NCBI GenBank assembly: GCA_937915765.1
Contig: CALGHE010000028.1
Location: forward strand, 1 to 43,787
Direction: 5' to 3'
From: an uncultured Bacteroidales bacterium
GTDB lineage: Bacteria > Bacteroidota > Bacteroidia > Bacteroidales > Paludibacteraceae
Length of the DNA stretch: 43,787 bases
Shown here piece by piece: positions 16,940 through 25,181 of the stretch. Numbering within the stretch: position 1 is the first letter of the stretch; each line of letters opens with the position of its first letter. The position numbers were made by a program, and so were the translations under genes. A model generated the notes under the pieces. It made no database searches, was not told the DNA's origin, and was given only the letters and a program-made list of their open reading frames with translations.

Positions 16940-19516
16940 CTAGAAATAGAGACAAAAGCCAAACCTCACGCCCCATTTGTCAACCTCTCCGTTATTCAGA
17001 TAATTAAGCCTGCGAATATACTCTATCTGGAATATTTTCAGAACATTGTGCAGTCCCACGCCAACCTCCATGTAAGGTTTGCCCTTCTCTATCTCAAAAG
17101 CCGTAGGGATTCCGTCAACCTCAGGCATAGAAAACAGCATTGGGTCATCAGGGTTCTTTAACGGATTATTTTTATCAGACAACGCCCCGTAAAACGCTTT
17201 AAAACGCACAAACTCACGCCAGTCCAGTTCCCTTATCAACGGTATTCGCCCCAAAATAAAGCCGTCGAGGTCATACATCAAATCTAACGTGACATATTGA
17301 TCTGTAAGAAATTCCATGTTGTTCATCAGCCAAAAAGTCTCAGAATGAATAAAATAAGACAGATTTGTAGCCGGCATGAAAAGCAACGGATACGGCACTT
17401 TCTCCCATATCTTGCCCGCTTTAAAATATGCATCAATCTTTCCGAACGGCATTATAAAAATGCGCTGAGCATAGCTGAACTCCGCCTTGTTGTACGAGTA
17501 GTCGCTGTTCAGGAAGCCCTTTGTTGACCCTGCATAACTCAGTTCTAACTCCGGTCTGTCCTTTGCCAGCGAGCCTCGGCTCTGACGATTCTGGCAATAT
17601 ATCATGCCCGGAGAAAATCTGACAGAAGCACCATATTCGGAAGTCTCGATGCCGTTCATCACATAACCGTCGCAATTCCTTTTATAAACCAAATCGCCCG
17701 CAGCCACTTCGTTCTGATGCTTCAGGCTGAGATTAAAAGAGAGTCCGTTTCTTAATTCATTAACAAACTCAAGCCTCTGCTTTTCTACATAAGCGAAATG
17801 CCTGACTTCCACTCTTTTAAACGAATTAACCAAACTGTGTTTTCCTGAAGTCATAAAACGTTCGCTTGGAATGTCCCAGTCATACGAACAGCCAACAATA
17901 ACAGACTTCCGAGGAAACTCTGTCCTTGCCACTTTTTTGTCTATGAAAGAGTACTCCAGTTCAGTGTCGTATTTGACCTTTTCATCCTTAAATCCGTAAG
18001 CGACCGAACCCGCAAAGAACAGACGCTCGTGAAGTCCGGGATCCGTCACGCCGCCTACACCAAGCCGCACGCCTTCCAAGTCGTTGACAGAAAAGAAAGT
18101 CCCGACCGGCCCTATATCAAATTTCGGAGGCTTGCCCACTGGAATATGTCCTTCTATAATAGTTCTTATCGCAAATTCAAGCACTTTGAACTGCCACATA
18201 TCCTTCAGCTTTTGGTATGTAGAGTCGATGTTCGCTTCGTTAGAGCCTAAACTGTCCGGCCTGCTTTGCACCAATACCGAATCATTCCTTGCAAAATAAT
18301 GCTCCGAATATAACACATCATTCACATTTGCAAAAACTGCAGAGTCTGGCTTCGCAAATTTGTAATTGTCATAATAAGTCACACGCCTCGCATACCCGCC
18401 CTGAAGTTGCTCTATAAACGAAATCTCGCCAGACATCACCTCTTTTGTCATACCGTAAGTCCCGTTAGGCAACGGTTCAAACTCTTGAGTTACACGCATC
18501 GCCTTCACCAAATTAAGCTTTGAATTAGGAGGGACGTTCAGCGTTATGGACTTAACCGCATAACTTGAGTCCTTCGCTACTAACAGGTTGCCGGCAAAAC
18601 CAAGGTCTTTCGTGTTCAGCGGCGCGAAACCTACTTTCACATAATCTTTAGCAGAATAACGCACAGTGTCAATTATGTAAAATTTATAGAACGTGGTAGC
18701 CAGCGACGACATCGGACTCATAAATTTGGTCAGCAGCAAATCTATATTATTGTCATACACCTGCACTCCCGAAAAAGTTTGGTTCAAAATATTATCTATC
18801 AGTTCTTCTGAAATCACATTAAACAGAAGTTTGCTATCTTCTGCATGACAAACTACCTTTTCGGCGTCCGGATTATGTTTGCTGTGCACCTCCGCCACAT
18901 TTTCTTGCATATAAAATGGCAAATAGGGCTGACCAGACAGTTCTGACGTGTCCATGTTGCTGTACAAGAAATCTATCTTGCGTTTCAGCTTATTGGTCTT
19001 TTCCGACCTCTCGCCTATGTTGTTCACTCCCAACACCGTACGCTGATAACGATTGACCGTATAGGCGTCTACGTTTCTCACGTCGTACAAATCTTTCCGC
19101 TTGATAACACTGTCCATAAGCATAACCGCAGGGTTGTTTTTGCGCTTATACCTCTTGCGCTTCTTTTTTACCACCAACTCTGTAAGTTCATACTGCTCCG
19201 GAGACAGATATACATCTAACTGAGTCTGACCTGCCTTTAGCTTGACCGTTTTTGAGAAGAACCCTATCGAAGAGAACTCTACAGTTCTGCATTTAGCATC
19301 AACCTCTATTTCATATTTTCCAGCGTCATTAGTCATCGTTCCGACAAGCGGATCTTCCAAGAAAGACACATTGATAAAAGACAAAGGCTCCTTAGTGACT
19401 GAGTCTCGCACAATCCCCTTTAACACAATAAAATCCTGTGCAAAAGCCCCCGATAAAGGGAGCAGAAGCAATAATAGTAGAATAACTATGTTTTTTTTAT
19501 ATACGTATCTTTTCAT
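16940..19516 (-). CDS. DUF5686 outer-membrane protein with carboxypeptidase-regulatory-like domain
   Basis: The protein has 858 residues. The signal peptide (1-26, ending GAFAQ) is followed by a carboxypeptidase-D regulatory-like beta-sandwich (about 29-110, GIVRDSVTKEPLSFINVSFL). Then come a basic linker KKKRKRYKRKN and the long DUF5686 region, whose second half looks like barrel strands and ends WGVRFGFCLYF with a terminal aromatic. The same N-terminal domain is found in SusC/TonB-dependent receptors, but there is no plug domain here, so it is not a TonB receptor. The family is nearly confined to Bacteroidota and its role is unknown. A strong promoter precedes it. Confidence 0.88.
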   Translation of the reverse strand: MKRYVYKKNIVILLLLLLLPLSGAFAQDFIVLKGIVRDSVTKEPLSFINVSFLEDPLVGTMTNDAGKYEIEVDAKCRTVEFSSIGFFSKTVKLKAGQTQLDVYLSPEQYELTELVVKKKRKRYKRKNNPAVMLMDSVIKRKDLYDVRNVDAYTVNRYQRTVLGVNNIGERSEKTNKLKRKIDFLYSNMDTSELSGQPYLPFYMQENVAEVHSKHNPDAEKVVCHAEDSKLLFNVISEELIDNILNQTFSGVQVYDNNIDLLLTKFMSPMSSLATTFYKFYIIDTVRYSAKDYVKVGFAPLNTKDLGFAGNLLVAKDSSYAVKSITLNVPPNSKLNLVKAMRVTQEFEPLPNGTYGMTKEVMSGEISFIEQLQGGYARRVTYYDNYKFAKPDSAVFANVNDVLYSEHYFARNDSVLVQSRPDSLGSNEANIDSTYQKLKDMWQFKVLEFAIRTIIEGHIPVGKPPKFDIGPVGTFFSVNDLEGVRLGVGGVTDPGLHERLFFAGSVAYGFKDEKVKYDTELEYSFIDKKVARTEFPRKSVIVGCSYDWDIPSERFMTSGKHSLVNSFKRVEVRHFAYVEKQRLEFVNELRNGLSFNLSLKHQNEVAAGDLVYKRNCDGYVMNGIETSEYGASVRFSPGMIYCQNRQSRGSLAKDRPELELSYAGSTKGFLNSDYSYNKAEFSYAQRIFIMPFGKIDAYFKAGKIWEKVPYPLLFMPATNLSYFIHSETFWLMNNMEFLTDQYVTLDLMYDLDGFILGRIPLIRELDWREFVRFKAFYGALSDKNNPLKNPDDPMLFSMPEVDGIPTAFEIEKGKPYMEVGVGLHNVLKIFQIEYIRRLNYLNNGEVDKWGVRFGFCLYF

Positions 19517-20005
19517 TTCCCGTTAAACGTAAATTACAACAATAGCAAGCAACAAGTTGTATTTTGGAGTGCAAAGGTAATATTTTTATAATAAAACAAA
19601 TGTTCTTTTTTCTTTTATTAAGGTCTTTCCTACTGATTTTACAGACAAAAAACTTATTATCAATCTTGATGAAGCAAGAACGTTCACTTTTCCCAATCGG
19701 GCTGCAACAGTCATAGGTTCTATTAACATCTGCTAAAATTGGATCGTGAAGACGTAGTTATTTCGAATATATTTTGCAAAAAAACGACCAAACCTCTTGT
19801 TTTTTTTTATTTAATGCATTATATTGCATACGGGAAGGAAAGTAAGAATTACCTGCTTATGTTGAAGTGTCGGTTTGATTCAGGTTTCTACTGTAAAGCG
19901 TGAAGATATTGCTTCTATGGTCTTTTGATTTTGAATGTTCTGGCAAAACGTGGCCTAAAGGGCAAGGTATTGTTTCTTTATTTATTGACTTTTTAACGCT
20001 TAATC
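19517..20005. other. 489-bp gene-free stretch between divergent genes
   Basis: It holds the DUF5686 promoter near its left end and otherwise AT-rich sequence. TTAAGGTCTTTCCTACTGAT at about 19618-19637 weakly resembles the inverted-repeat element end but no partner was found. ATGCA and TGCAT (about 19814-19829) form a short palindrome. I see no open frame with family signal and no clear promoter for the plus-strand gene at 20006. Confidence 0.4.
19572..19600 (-). promoter_or_regulatory. Promoter of the DUF5686 gene
   Basis: On the minus strand: TTTG (19600-19597), 17 bases, TACCTTTG (19579-19572), 55 bp before the ATG. The -7 box is a perfect match. Confidence 0.7.
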
Positions 20006-20683
20006 ATGAGATGGATTCGCTACATATTGTCTTTATTGGCATTGCAATTTGTATGTATGACAAACTTTAGTCAAACGATGGAAGTATCGCCTGTCGGAAC
20101 TTTTTCCGAGTACAAGGACGGCACATTCCACACAAGTTGCGTCATGGAAATCAACGCTCCGTATCATGTTGTGAAGAGCGTTTACTTATCTATTGTCGAA
20201 GGAATGAAAACATCGCCCACCAAAGACCTCGACTGGGCTTTTCAGAACATGAGCAAAACAACAGGCTCAAGGGAAGAGTTTCTTTTGAGAGAAGAGGGAG
20301 TTGTTTACAACCCACAAAGCAACAAATACCAGCTAAAACTGAAAATTGGCCTAAAAGACCATGAACCAGGTCTGTACACCATCAATGCGAACCTAAAGAC
20401 TCATACTTACCCAAACGGCAAGTATGAAATCTCGTTCCGCACCACACAAAAGATAAAAATAATGAACACTTGCGGGATAATACTGCACCTTATGCAAAAA
20501 GATGCAAACACATCGGTCGTGTGCTTGCACTCTGACATGAGCTTCTCCTGGCTCTTCAATATATTCTTTACAGAAAAACGGTACAAAAACGTTTTGGAAT
20601 GGAGACTGGAGCAATTTCTCCTCAATGTGAAAAACCGTTCAGAATCACACCATAAAATGGTGAAAACCGTTAACACACTTTAG
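20006..20683 (+). CDS. Exported protein of unknown function
   Basis: This is a 225-residue protein with a signal peptide (MRWIRYILSLLALQFVCMTNFSQ, cleavage near 23). The mature part begins with a strand-rich region and an EINAPYHVVKSVYLSIVEGM segment that resembles the start of a START/SRPBCC-like fold. That resemblance is weak. No catalytic motif is visible. It ends convergently with the DUF4375 gene, overlapping its 3' end by 14 bp, so the two messages are complementary over their ends. Bacteroidota genomes hold many such secreted proteins without known role. Confidence 0.7.
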   Translation: MRWIRYILSLLALQFVCMTNFSQTMEVSPVGTFSEYKDGTFHTSCVMEINAPYHVVKSVYLSIVEGMKTSPTKDLDWAFQNMSKTTGSREEFLLREEGVVYNPQSNKYQLKLKIGLKDHEPGLYTINANLKTHTYPNGKYEISFRTTQKIKIMNTCGIILHLMQKDANTSVVCLHSDMSFSWLFNIFFTEKRYKNVLEWRLEQFLLNVKNRSESHHKMVKTVNTL

Positions 20684-21173
20684 CGAACTGCTCTATATTC
20701 TCATCAACAAAATGAGCTATAGCCGCAGTTGTCTCTTCTTCTATTTCAAAATAAAGCTCCTCAAGCTCGTCAAAAGCCTCAAAATCAACATACATGGCAT
20801 GAAACTCCTCGTCTGTGGTCTCCCTTTCTAACTCTGCACGATTTTCATCAAAAATCTTCTTTGCCTTGTACACTAACTTTGATAATTGAGCCGCTCCGAA
20901 CACACGCATAGACTTAGCAAACGGATTGTCGAAAATATAGCCGCCATACCCGTTCTGTATAAGCTGCACAAAACCACCGTCACAAATCTCCTTCTGAAAT
21001 ATCTTGTAGGCCAGAAGCGAATGCTGATAACCATTAAGAGCAGACATGTTCTGCGAACAGACATCACCGCCAAGCGCTTTACGGTACTCATCAACAAACA
21101 CAGACAGAAACTCGTCCATGCCCTCCGCGGCGGCTCTCTGCAAATCTTCGTCCTTAACTATAATATCAGCCAT
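20670..21173 (-). CDS. DUF4375 (DMP19-like) protein
   Basis: This is a 167-residue acidic cytosolic protein. The central segment FQKEICDGGFVQLIQNGYG, then NPFAKSMRVFGA, and the acidic tail rich in E and D are typical of the DUF4375/DMP19 family. DMP19 of Neisseria is an acidic, DNA-mimic-like protein, but that function cannot be assumed here. It starts 6 bp after the HU-SPOR gene stop on the same strand, so the two are probably one operon. Its end overlaps the convergent gene. Confidence 0.8.
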   Translation of the reverse strand: MADIIVKDEDLQRAAAEGMDEFLSVFVDEYRKALGGDVCSQNMSALNGYQHSLLAYKIFQKEICDGGFVQLIQNGYGGYIFDNPFAKSMRVFGAAQLSKLVYKAKKIFDENRAELERETTDEEFHAMYVDFEAFDELEELYFEIEEETTAAIAHFVDENIEQFAKVC

Positions 21174-21179
21174 ACAACC

Positions 21180-22049
21180 TTACTTTTTTAAACCCAACAC
21201 AAAAGAATTCTGAAAAACAGGATAACCAACCCGCAACGAGTCTAACTTCTGACTCACCTCGCTCACGTTACATGACGACGAATACGTGACCAAAAACTTA
21301 GAATCGCAAGACATTGTGGACAGCGAGTCCGAAAAACCTTCGGCACCTGCTATAAAATCAGCTGCATCTGACTCATTTTCAAACGTAGCCACCACCAAGT
21401 AATATTCCTTGCGCTCTGCCTCAGCTTTACGCTCCGCCTCCATTTTCTGCCTTACAGACTCCTTTACTACAGGGACTGGCGAAAAAGATGCGTAGTCTGT
21501 CCGCCCGCCGTACCGCAAGGGCTGACAAAACAACAGCAACGCCACCGCAGCCGCCACGCCACCCGAAAAAATTCCCGTACGCGATTTCTCGCTCTTGGCC
21601 TTAACCTTATCTTTTACAGTCTCGCCTCCTTCGCTCAACTGCGGAAAATAAAACTCGTGCAAACCAAAAGCGTCTGCATTTTCTATAGCATAGCCTTTTT
21701 GATGAAATATCACATTTCCGTCTTCGACAACCAACGAGCCAAAGCCCTCCATCACAAACTCCTTGCGCAAAGCCAGCTCTTGCTTCATGCGTTTCACCTT
21801 TTCGGCCACCATCCTATTCGCCTCGTCGAAAGAAATGCCGCCCTCCTTCATGAACGCATGAACAAGCAACCCGTCATTATGAATGAGATGCGGATTAAAC
21901 ACAACCTCAGCGGAGGGCGGACAAAATCTGTTCGACTTCCGCTCTACAACTGCGCCTTTTGTGTTAACCACAAACCCGCCCAAATCCGGAACTATCACAC
22001 ACGCATGCCTATTCAACAGCTCTCTTGTTAACCTAATTAATCCCTGCAT
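21180..22049 (-). CDS. HU-CCDC81 and SPOR domain membrane protein
   Basis: The protein has two HU-like (CCDC81-type) domains at its N-terminus (VPDLGGFVVNTKGAVV near 20-35, MEGFGSLVVEDGNVIFHQKG near 110-130). Then come one membrane helix (GGVAAAVALLLFCQPL), a charged stretch of A/E/K/R and a C-terminal SPOR domain (YYLVVATFENESDAADF onwards). SPOR domains bind denuded septal peptidoglycan, and the HU-like part would be cytoplasmic, so it may bridge chromosome and septum. That is inference. The longest frame begins at TTG (22079). The ATG at 22049 gives the conserved MQGLIRLTRELL start and is preferred (289 residues). It is followed by the DUF4375 gene. Confidence 0.85.
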   Translation of the reverse strand: MQGLIRLTRELLNRHACVIVPDLGGFVVNTKGAVVERKSNRFCPPSAEVVFNPHLIHNDGLLVHAFMKEGGISFDEANRMVAEKVKRMKQELALRKEFVMEGFGSLVVEDGNVIFHQKGYAIENADAFGLHEFYFPQLSEGGETVKDKVKAKSEKSRTGIFSGGVAAAVALLLFCQPLRYGGRTDYASFSPVPVVKESVRQKMEAERKAEAERKEYYLVVATFENESDAADFIAGAEGFSDSLSTMSCDSKFLVTYSSSCNVSEVSQKLDSLRVGYPVFQNSFVLGLKK

Positions 22050-22221
22050 TTTCTTTCTCCTCTTTTTCTTTTTACACAATTTTTTACAAAAATAGATGTT
22101 TTTATCTATATTGCCAAACTGTTTTCACCCCTATTTTACGCTCGAATCATATTTTTCACTCTTTTATCCTCTCTTTTTCAAAAACTGATTCTACAATAGC
22201 TCATTTATGAATTTTATATTT

Positions 22222-22246
22222 CATAATTTATAGAAATTGGCTTAAC
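22222..22246. repeat. Single terminal repeat of the inverted-repeat family
   Basis: Read on the minus strand it is GCCAATTTCTATAAATTATG, matching the element end. No convincing partner was found. It lies directly upstream of, and partly overlaps, the -7 box TAACTTTG (22243-22250) of apgM. Confidence 0.45.
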
Positions 22247-22250
22247 TTTG
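22243..22250 (+). promoter_or_regulatory. Possible -7 box of apgM
   Basis: TAACTTTG fits TAnnTTTG, 34 bp before the ATG. No TTTG box is found at proper spacing. Confidence 0.4.
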
Positions 22251-22284
22251 CTAAAGTTTATTTAAGTTAAAATTTTAGACTTTT

Positions 22285-23490
22285 ATGAAATACTTGATTA
22301 TACTTGGCGACGGAATGGCAGACGAACCAATCGCCAAACTAGGCAACAAGACAATTTTGCAAGCGGCTAATATCCCTACGATGGATATGCTTGCTAAAAA
22401 AGGCAAAAACGGGCTACTTGTAACTGTTCCCGACGGTTTTCACCCTGGCAGTGAAATTGCCAACCTGACGGTTATGGGATATGATGTGGCTAAGGTCTTC
22501 GAAGGAAGAGGTTCCTTGGAGGCTGCCAGTATCGGTGTGGAGATTGAACCGGGCGAGATGGCTATGAGATGCAATATCATCTGTGTGGAAAACGGCAAAA
22601 TCAAGAACCACTCGGCCGGACACATTTCAAACGAAGAGGCGTATGAGCTGGTTGACTTCCTTGAAAGAGAGCTTGGCTCTGACGTTGTGTCTTTCCATAA
22701 AGGCATCTCCTACAGACATCTTCTTAAAGTCAAAGGTGGAAACAAACACGTGTCTTGCACCCCTCCTCACGATGTGCCTGGCACTCCGTATGCCGACGTT
22801 ATGGTCAAGGCAGACTGCAAAGAGGCGGAAGAGACTGCAAACTTGCTTAACGACTTGATATTGCGTTCTCAGAAACTACTTGAAAACCACCCGATTAACA
22901 TCAAACGAAAAGCGGAGGGGAAAGACCCTGCAAATAGTATTTGGCCTTGGTCTGCCGGTTATAAGCCACAAATGAAAACTCTGTCCGAATCTTACGGACT
23001 GAAACGCGGCGCTGTGATTTCTGCTGTCGATTTGATTAAGGGCATTGGTGTTTACGCCGGTCTTAAACCTATTGAAGTGGAAGGCGCGACCGGACTGTAT
23101 GACACAAACTACGAAGGCAAAGTGAAAGCCACTATTGACGCGCTGCGCGAAAACGACTTCGTTTATCTGCATATAGAAGCGAGCGACGAAGCCGGACACG
23201 AAGGCAACGTGGATCTGAAACTTAAAACAGTCGAATATTTAGAGAACAGGGTTGTCAAACCTATCTTTGAAGAGGTGTCGAAATGGGACGAGCCCGTGGC
23301 AATTGCTATTTTGCCAGACCACCCTACTCCATGCAGAATAAAGACTCACGTCGCCGACGCTGTGCCTTTCCTCATATACAAACCGGGCGGCGAAGCTGAC
23401 GCTGTTGAGCTCTACGACGAAGATTCTGCAAAGAAAGGCTCTTTGGGAACTCTAACAGGCGACGAATTCATGAGAGCTTTACTTTCTTAA
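22285..23490 (+). CDS. apgM: Cofactor-independent phosphoglycerate mutase, archaeal type
   Basis: It interconverts 3- and 2-phosphoglycerate in glycolysis. The 401 residues begin MKYLIILGDGMADEPIAKLG, with metal ligand D9, and HPGSEIANLTVMGYD at 53-67 carries the serine nucleophile S56. Later metal-site motifs are ASDEAGHEGN and LPDHPTPC. It belongs to the alkaline phosphatase superfamily, in the ApgM/aPGAM branch rather than the longer bacterial GpmI. The family is also annotated as homoserine kinase-like in some Bacteria, which is a minor alternative. It is a single-gene unit convergent with asnA. Confidence 0.92.
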   Translation: MKYLIILGDGMADEPIAKLGNKTILQAANIPTMDMLAKKGKNGLLVTVPDGFHPGSEIANLTVMGYDVAKVFEGRGSLEAASIGVEIEPGEMAMRCNIICVENGKIKNHSAGHISNEEAYELVDFLERELGSDVVSFHKGISYRHLLKVKGGNKHVSCTPPHDVPGTPYADVMVKADCKEAEETANLLNDLILRSQKLLENHPINIKRKAEGKDPANSIWPWSAGYKPQMKTLSESYGLKRGAVISAVDLIKGIGVYAGLKPIEVEGATGLYDTNYEGKVKATIDALRENDFVYLHIEASDEAGHEGNVDLKLKTVEYLENRVVKPIFEEVSKWDEPVAIAILPDHPTPCRIKTHVADAVPFLIYKPGGEADAVELYDEDSAKKGSLGTLTGDEFMRALLS

Positions 23491-23664
23491 ATTCACCGTT
23501 TATAACTAAGAGTATAACAAACTTTTCGGTTCTTTTGACTTATTTCGGCTACTTGCTGTTTGACAGTCGGTCTCAGTGCTGGCACTGTACTTTCTTTCGC
23601 ACAGCAATCTGCTCGAAACAAATTCAAAAATTCCGCGAAATGAATTTAGAGAATCCAACTTAAC
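23487..23664. repeat. Intergenic inverted-repeat element, copy 4 (degenerate)
   Basis: The right end (23641-23664) reads TTAAGTTGGATTCTCTAAAT on the minus strand. The left end (23487-23510) is degenerate (TTCACCGTTTATAACTAAG) and overlaps the apgM stop codon. Internal GTGCTGGCACTG and CGAAACAAATTC match GCTGGCAC and CGAAACGAATTTC of copy 3. Length, 178 bp, agrees with the other copies. Confidence 0.5.
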
Positions 23665-23680
23665 AAAAAGACGAAACAAA

Positions 23681-23714
23681 AAAAGCCGCAGCGAGTTGTA
23701 TCTCTGCGGCTTTT
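23681..23714. terminator. Bidirectional terminator between apgM and asnA
   Basis: AAAAGCCGCAG (23681-23691) and CTGCGGCTTTT (23704-23714) form a perfect 11-bp stem with a 12-base loop, between convergent genes. Confidence 0.88.
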
Positions 23715-23767
23715 ATAATTTAGTCAATTAAACAAATTTAAGTACTCTTTCTATCTGACAATACATA

Positions 23768-24805
23768 TTATATCAGAGGAATATTATACTTTGCGCACTC
23801 TGCACGCATCTCGTCAGACCAAATGCTGGCCTGTATCTCTCCGATATGCGCTTTTCTTAAGAAGAACATACAAAGCCTTGACTGTCCGATACCGCCTCCG
23901 ATAGAAAGCGGCAGCTTATCTTCCAACAAACGTTTATGAAAATACAAATCCTTACGCTTCTCTTCTCCTGCAATCTCCAACTGACGCAAAAGAGCCTCCT
24001 TATCCACACGAATACCCATAGAAGAGAGTTCCAACGACTGCTCAAGAATATCGTTCCAAACAAGAATATCTCCATTCAAGCCAGGATAACCTTTTTCGCC
24101 TTCAGAAGACCAGTCGTCATAATCAGGAGCACGGCCATCATGCTTCTCGCCGTCGCCAAGTTTTCCGCCGATACCCATCAAGAAGACAGCCTTATGCTTT
24201 TTAGTAATTTCATGCTCTCTCTGCTTTGGCGTAAGGTCCGGATACATCTGACGCAACTCCTCTGCATGAATCATAAAAATATTCTGCGGCAATTTGGGCT
24301 TAATTTCCGGATACATTTCATAAACGACATACTCAGTCTTAACCATAACCGAATATATTCGCCTAACAATATCTTTTAGAAACTCTACAGAACGCTCTTC
24401 CTTCGACACATGACGCTCCCAGTCCCACTGGTCAACATAAAGAGAGTGCAAATTGCCAAGTTCCTCGTCCGGACGGATCGCATTCATATCCGTATAAATT
24501 CCGTAACCGCACTCAATGTCATAATCAGCAAGAATCATACGCTTCCACTTCGCCAACGAATGAACCACCTCCGCTCTTTGGTCGCCAAGATCCTTTATAG
24601 GGAACGAGACAGGACGTTCGATACCGTTCAAATCATCGTTAAGCCCTTGTCCCTGAAGCACGAACAGAGGCGCAGTGACACGTCTTAGACGCAACTCCGC
24701 CGAAAGGCTTCCCTGAAAAAAATCCTTTATCTTTTTTATCGCCAGTTCAGTCTGCTTTATGTCCAAAACCGGCTTATAATCTTTCGGTTTTATTAAGTAA
24801 CCCAT
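23768..24805 (-). CDS. asnA: Aspartate-ammonia ligase (asparagine synthetase A)
   Basis: It makes asparagine from aspartate, ammonia and ATP through an aspartyl-adenylate. The 345 residues match AsnA, which shares the class II aminoacyl-tRNA synthetase fold. Visible family segments include QTELAIKKIKDFFQ at the start, SLYVDQWDWE in the middle, and the C-terminal motif 3-like SIGGGIGQSRLCMFFLRKAH with its ATP-binding arginine. A TATCTTTG box lies 22 bp upstream. It is a single-gene unit ending at the shared terminator with apgM. Confidence 0.96.
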   Translation of the reverse strand: MGYLIKPKDYKPVLDIKQTELAIKKIKDFFQGSLSAELRLRRVTAPLFVLQGQGLNDDLNGIERPVSFPIKDLGDQRAEVVHSLAKWKRMILADYDIECGYGIYTDMNAIRPDEELGNLHSLYVDQWDWERHVSKEERSVEFLKDIVRRIYSVMVKTEYVVYEMYPEIKPKLPQNIFMIHAEELRQMYPDLTPKQREHEITKKHKAVFLMGIGGKLGDGEKHDGRAPDYDDWSSEGEKGYPGLNGDILVWNDILEQSLELSSMGIRVDKEALLRQLEIAGEEKRKDLYFHKRLLEDKLPLSIGGGIGQSRLCMFFLRKAHIGEIQASIWSDEMRAECAKYNIPLI

Positions 24806-24826
24806 CTTTTCTATAATTTATTTCTG

Positions 24827-24834
24827 CAAAGATA
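24827..24834 (-). promoter_or_regulatory. -7 box of asnA
   Basis: TATCTTTG on the minus strand, 22 bp before the ATG. The upstream TTTG box is poor. Confidence 0.45.
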
Positions 24835-25040
24835 ATTTTTATTTTTCGAGAAAGGTAATATCATTCACTTTTTTTATCAAAAATACAATCGTTCGCCCCT
24901 CATTAATAAAAAAACGAAACAATTAGCCTGCATTTTTTTACAAAAACATAAAAAATCGGCCTGCACAATTTGCAAAAAACACAATTTCAAATAACCAAGG
25001 AAAAAAGTCTGTCAATATTTTTCAAAATGAAAATATTTAG

Positions 25041-25048
25041 TACCTTTG
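25041..25048 (+). promoter_or_regulatory. -7 box of tRNA-Arg
   Basis: TACCTTTG matches the consensus, 15 bp before the mature tRNA 5' end. Upstream, AATATTTT (25014-25021) and AAAATATT (25030-25037) form a short inverted repeat where the -33 box would be. Confidence 0.6.
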
Positions 25049-25063
25049 CAAGACAAAAATAAT

Positions 25064-25137
25064 GGCTCCGTAGTTCAGTTGTATAGAACGTCAGATTCCG
25101 GTTCTGAAGGTCGCGGGTTAGAGCCCCGCCGGGGTTA
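25064..25137 (+). tRNA. tRNA-Arg(CCG), with unusual U19 and A56
   Basis: This is a complete cloverleaf of 74 nt without encoded CCA. Acceptor GGCTCCG pairs with CGGGGTT (three wobble pairs). The D stem is GTTC/GAAC, the anticodon stem TCAGA/TCTGA with loop TTCCGGT (anticodon CCG at 25098-25100), and the T stem GCGGG/CCCGC. The D loop reads AGTTGTATA, so position 19 is T (25082) instead of G. The T loop reads TTAGAGC, so position 56 is A (25120) instead of C. The two changes together keep a possible Watson-Crick 19-56 contact. A good -7 box precedes it and a terminator follows, suggesting that it is expressed. Confidence 0.9.
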
Positions 25138-25150
25138 CAGATTTTGCAAT

Positions 25151-25181
25151 AATAGCGGGACAGATGTTCCGCTATTTTTTT
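25151..25181 (+). terminator. Terminator after tRNA-Arg, overlapping the flippase stop codon
   Basis: AATAGCGGGAC (25151-25161) pairs with GTTCCGCTATT (25166-25176, one wobble) around AGAT, followed by a T run to 25181. The convergent flippase gene stops inside the right arm (25172-25174). Confidence 0.88.

Noticed and set aside
19618..19790. Fifth copy of the inverted-repeat element
   Set aside because: Only one weakly matching end is visible and no inverted partner or shared internal words were found.
22050..22079. Ten-residue N-terminal extension of the HU-SPOR protein
   Set aside because: It begins at TTG and encodes only a lysine/arginine run. The ATG at 22049 matches the normal family start.
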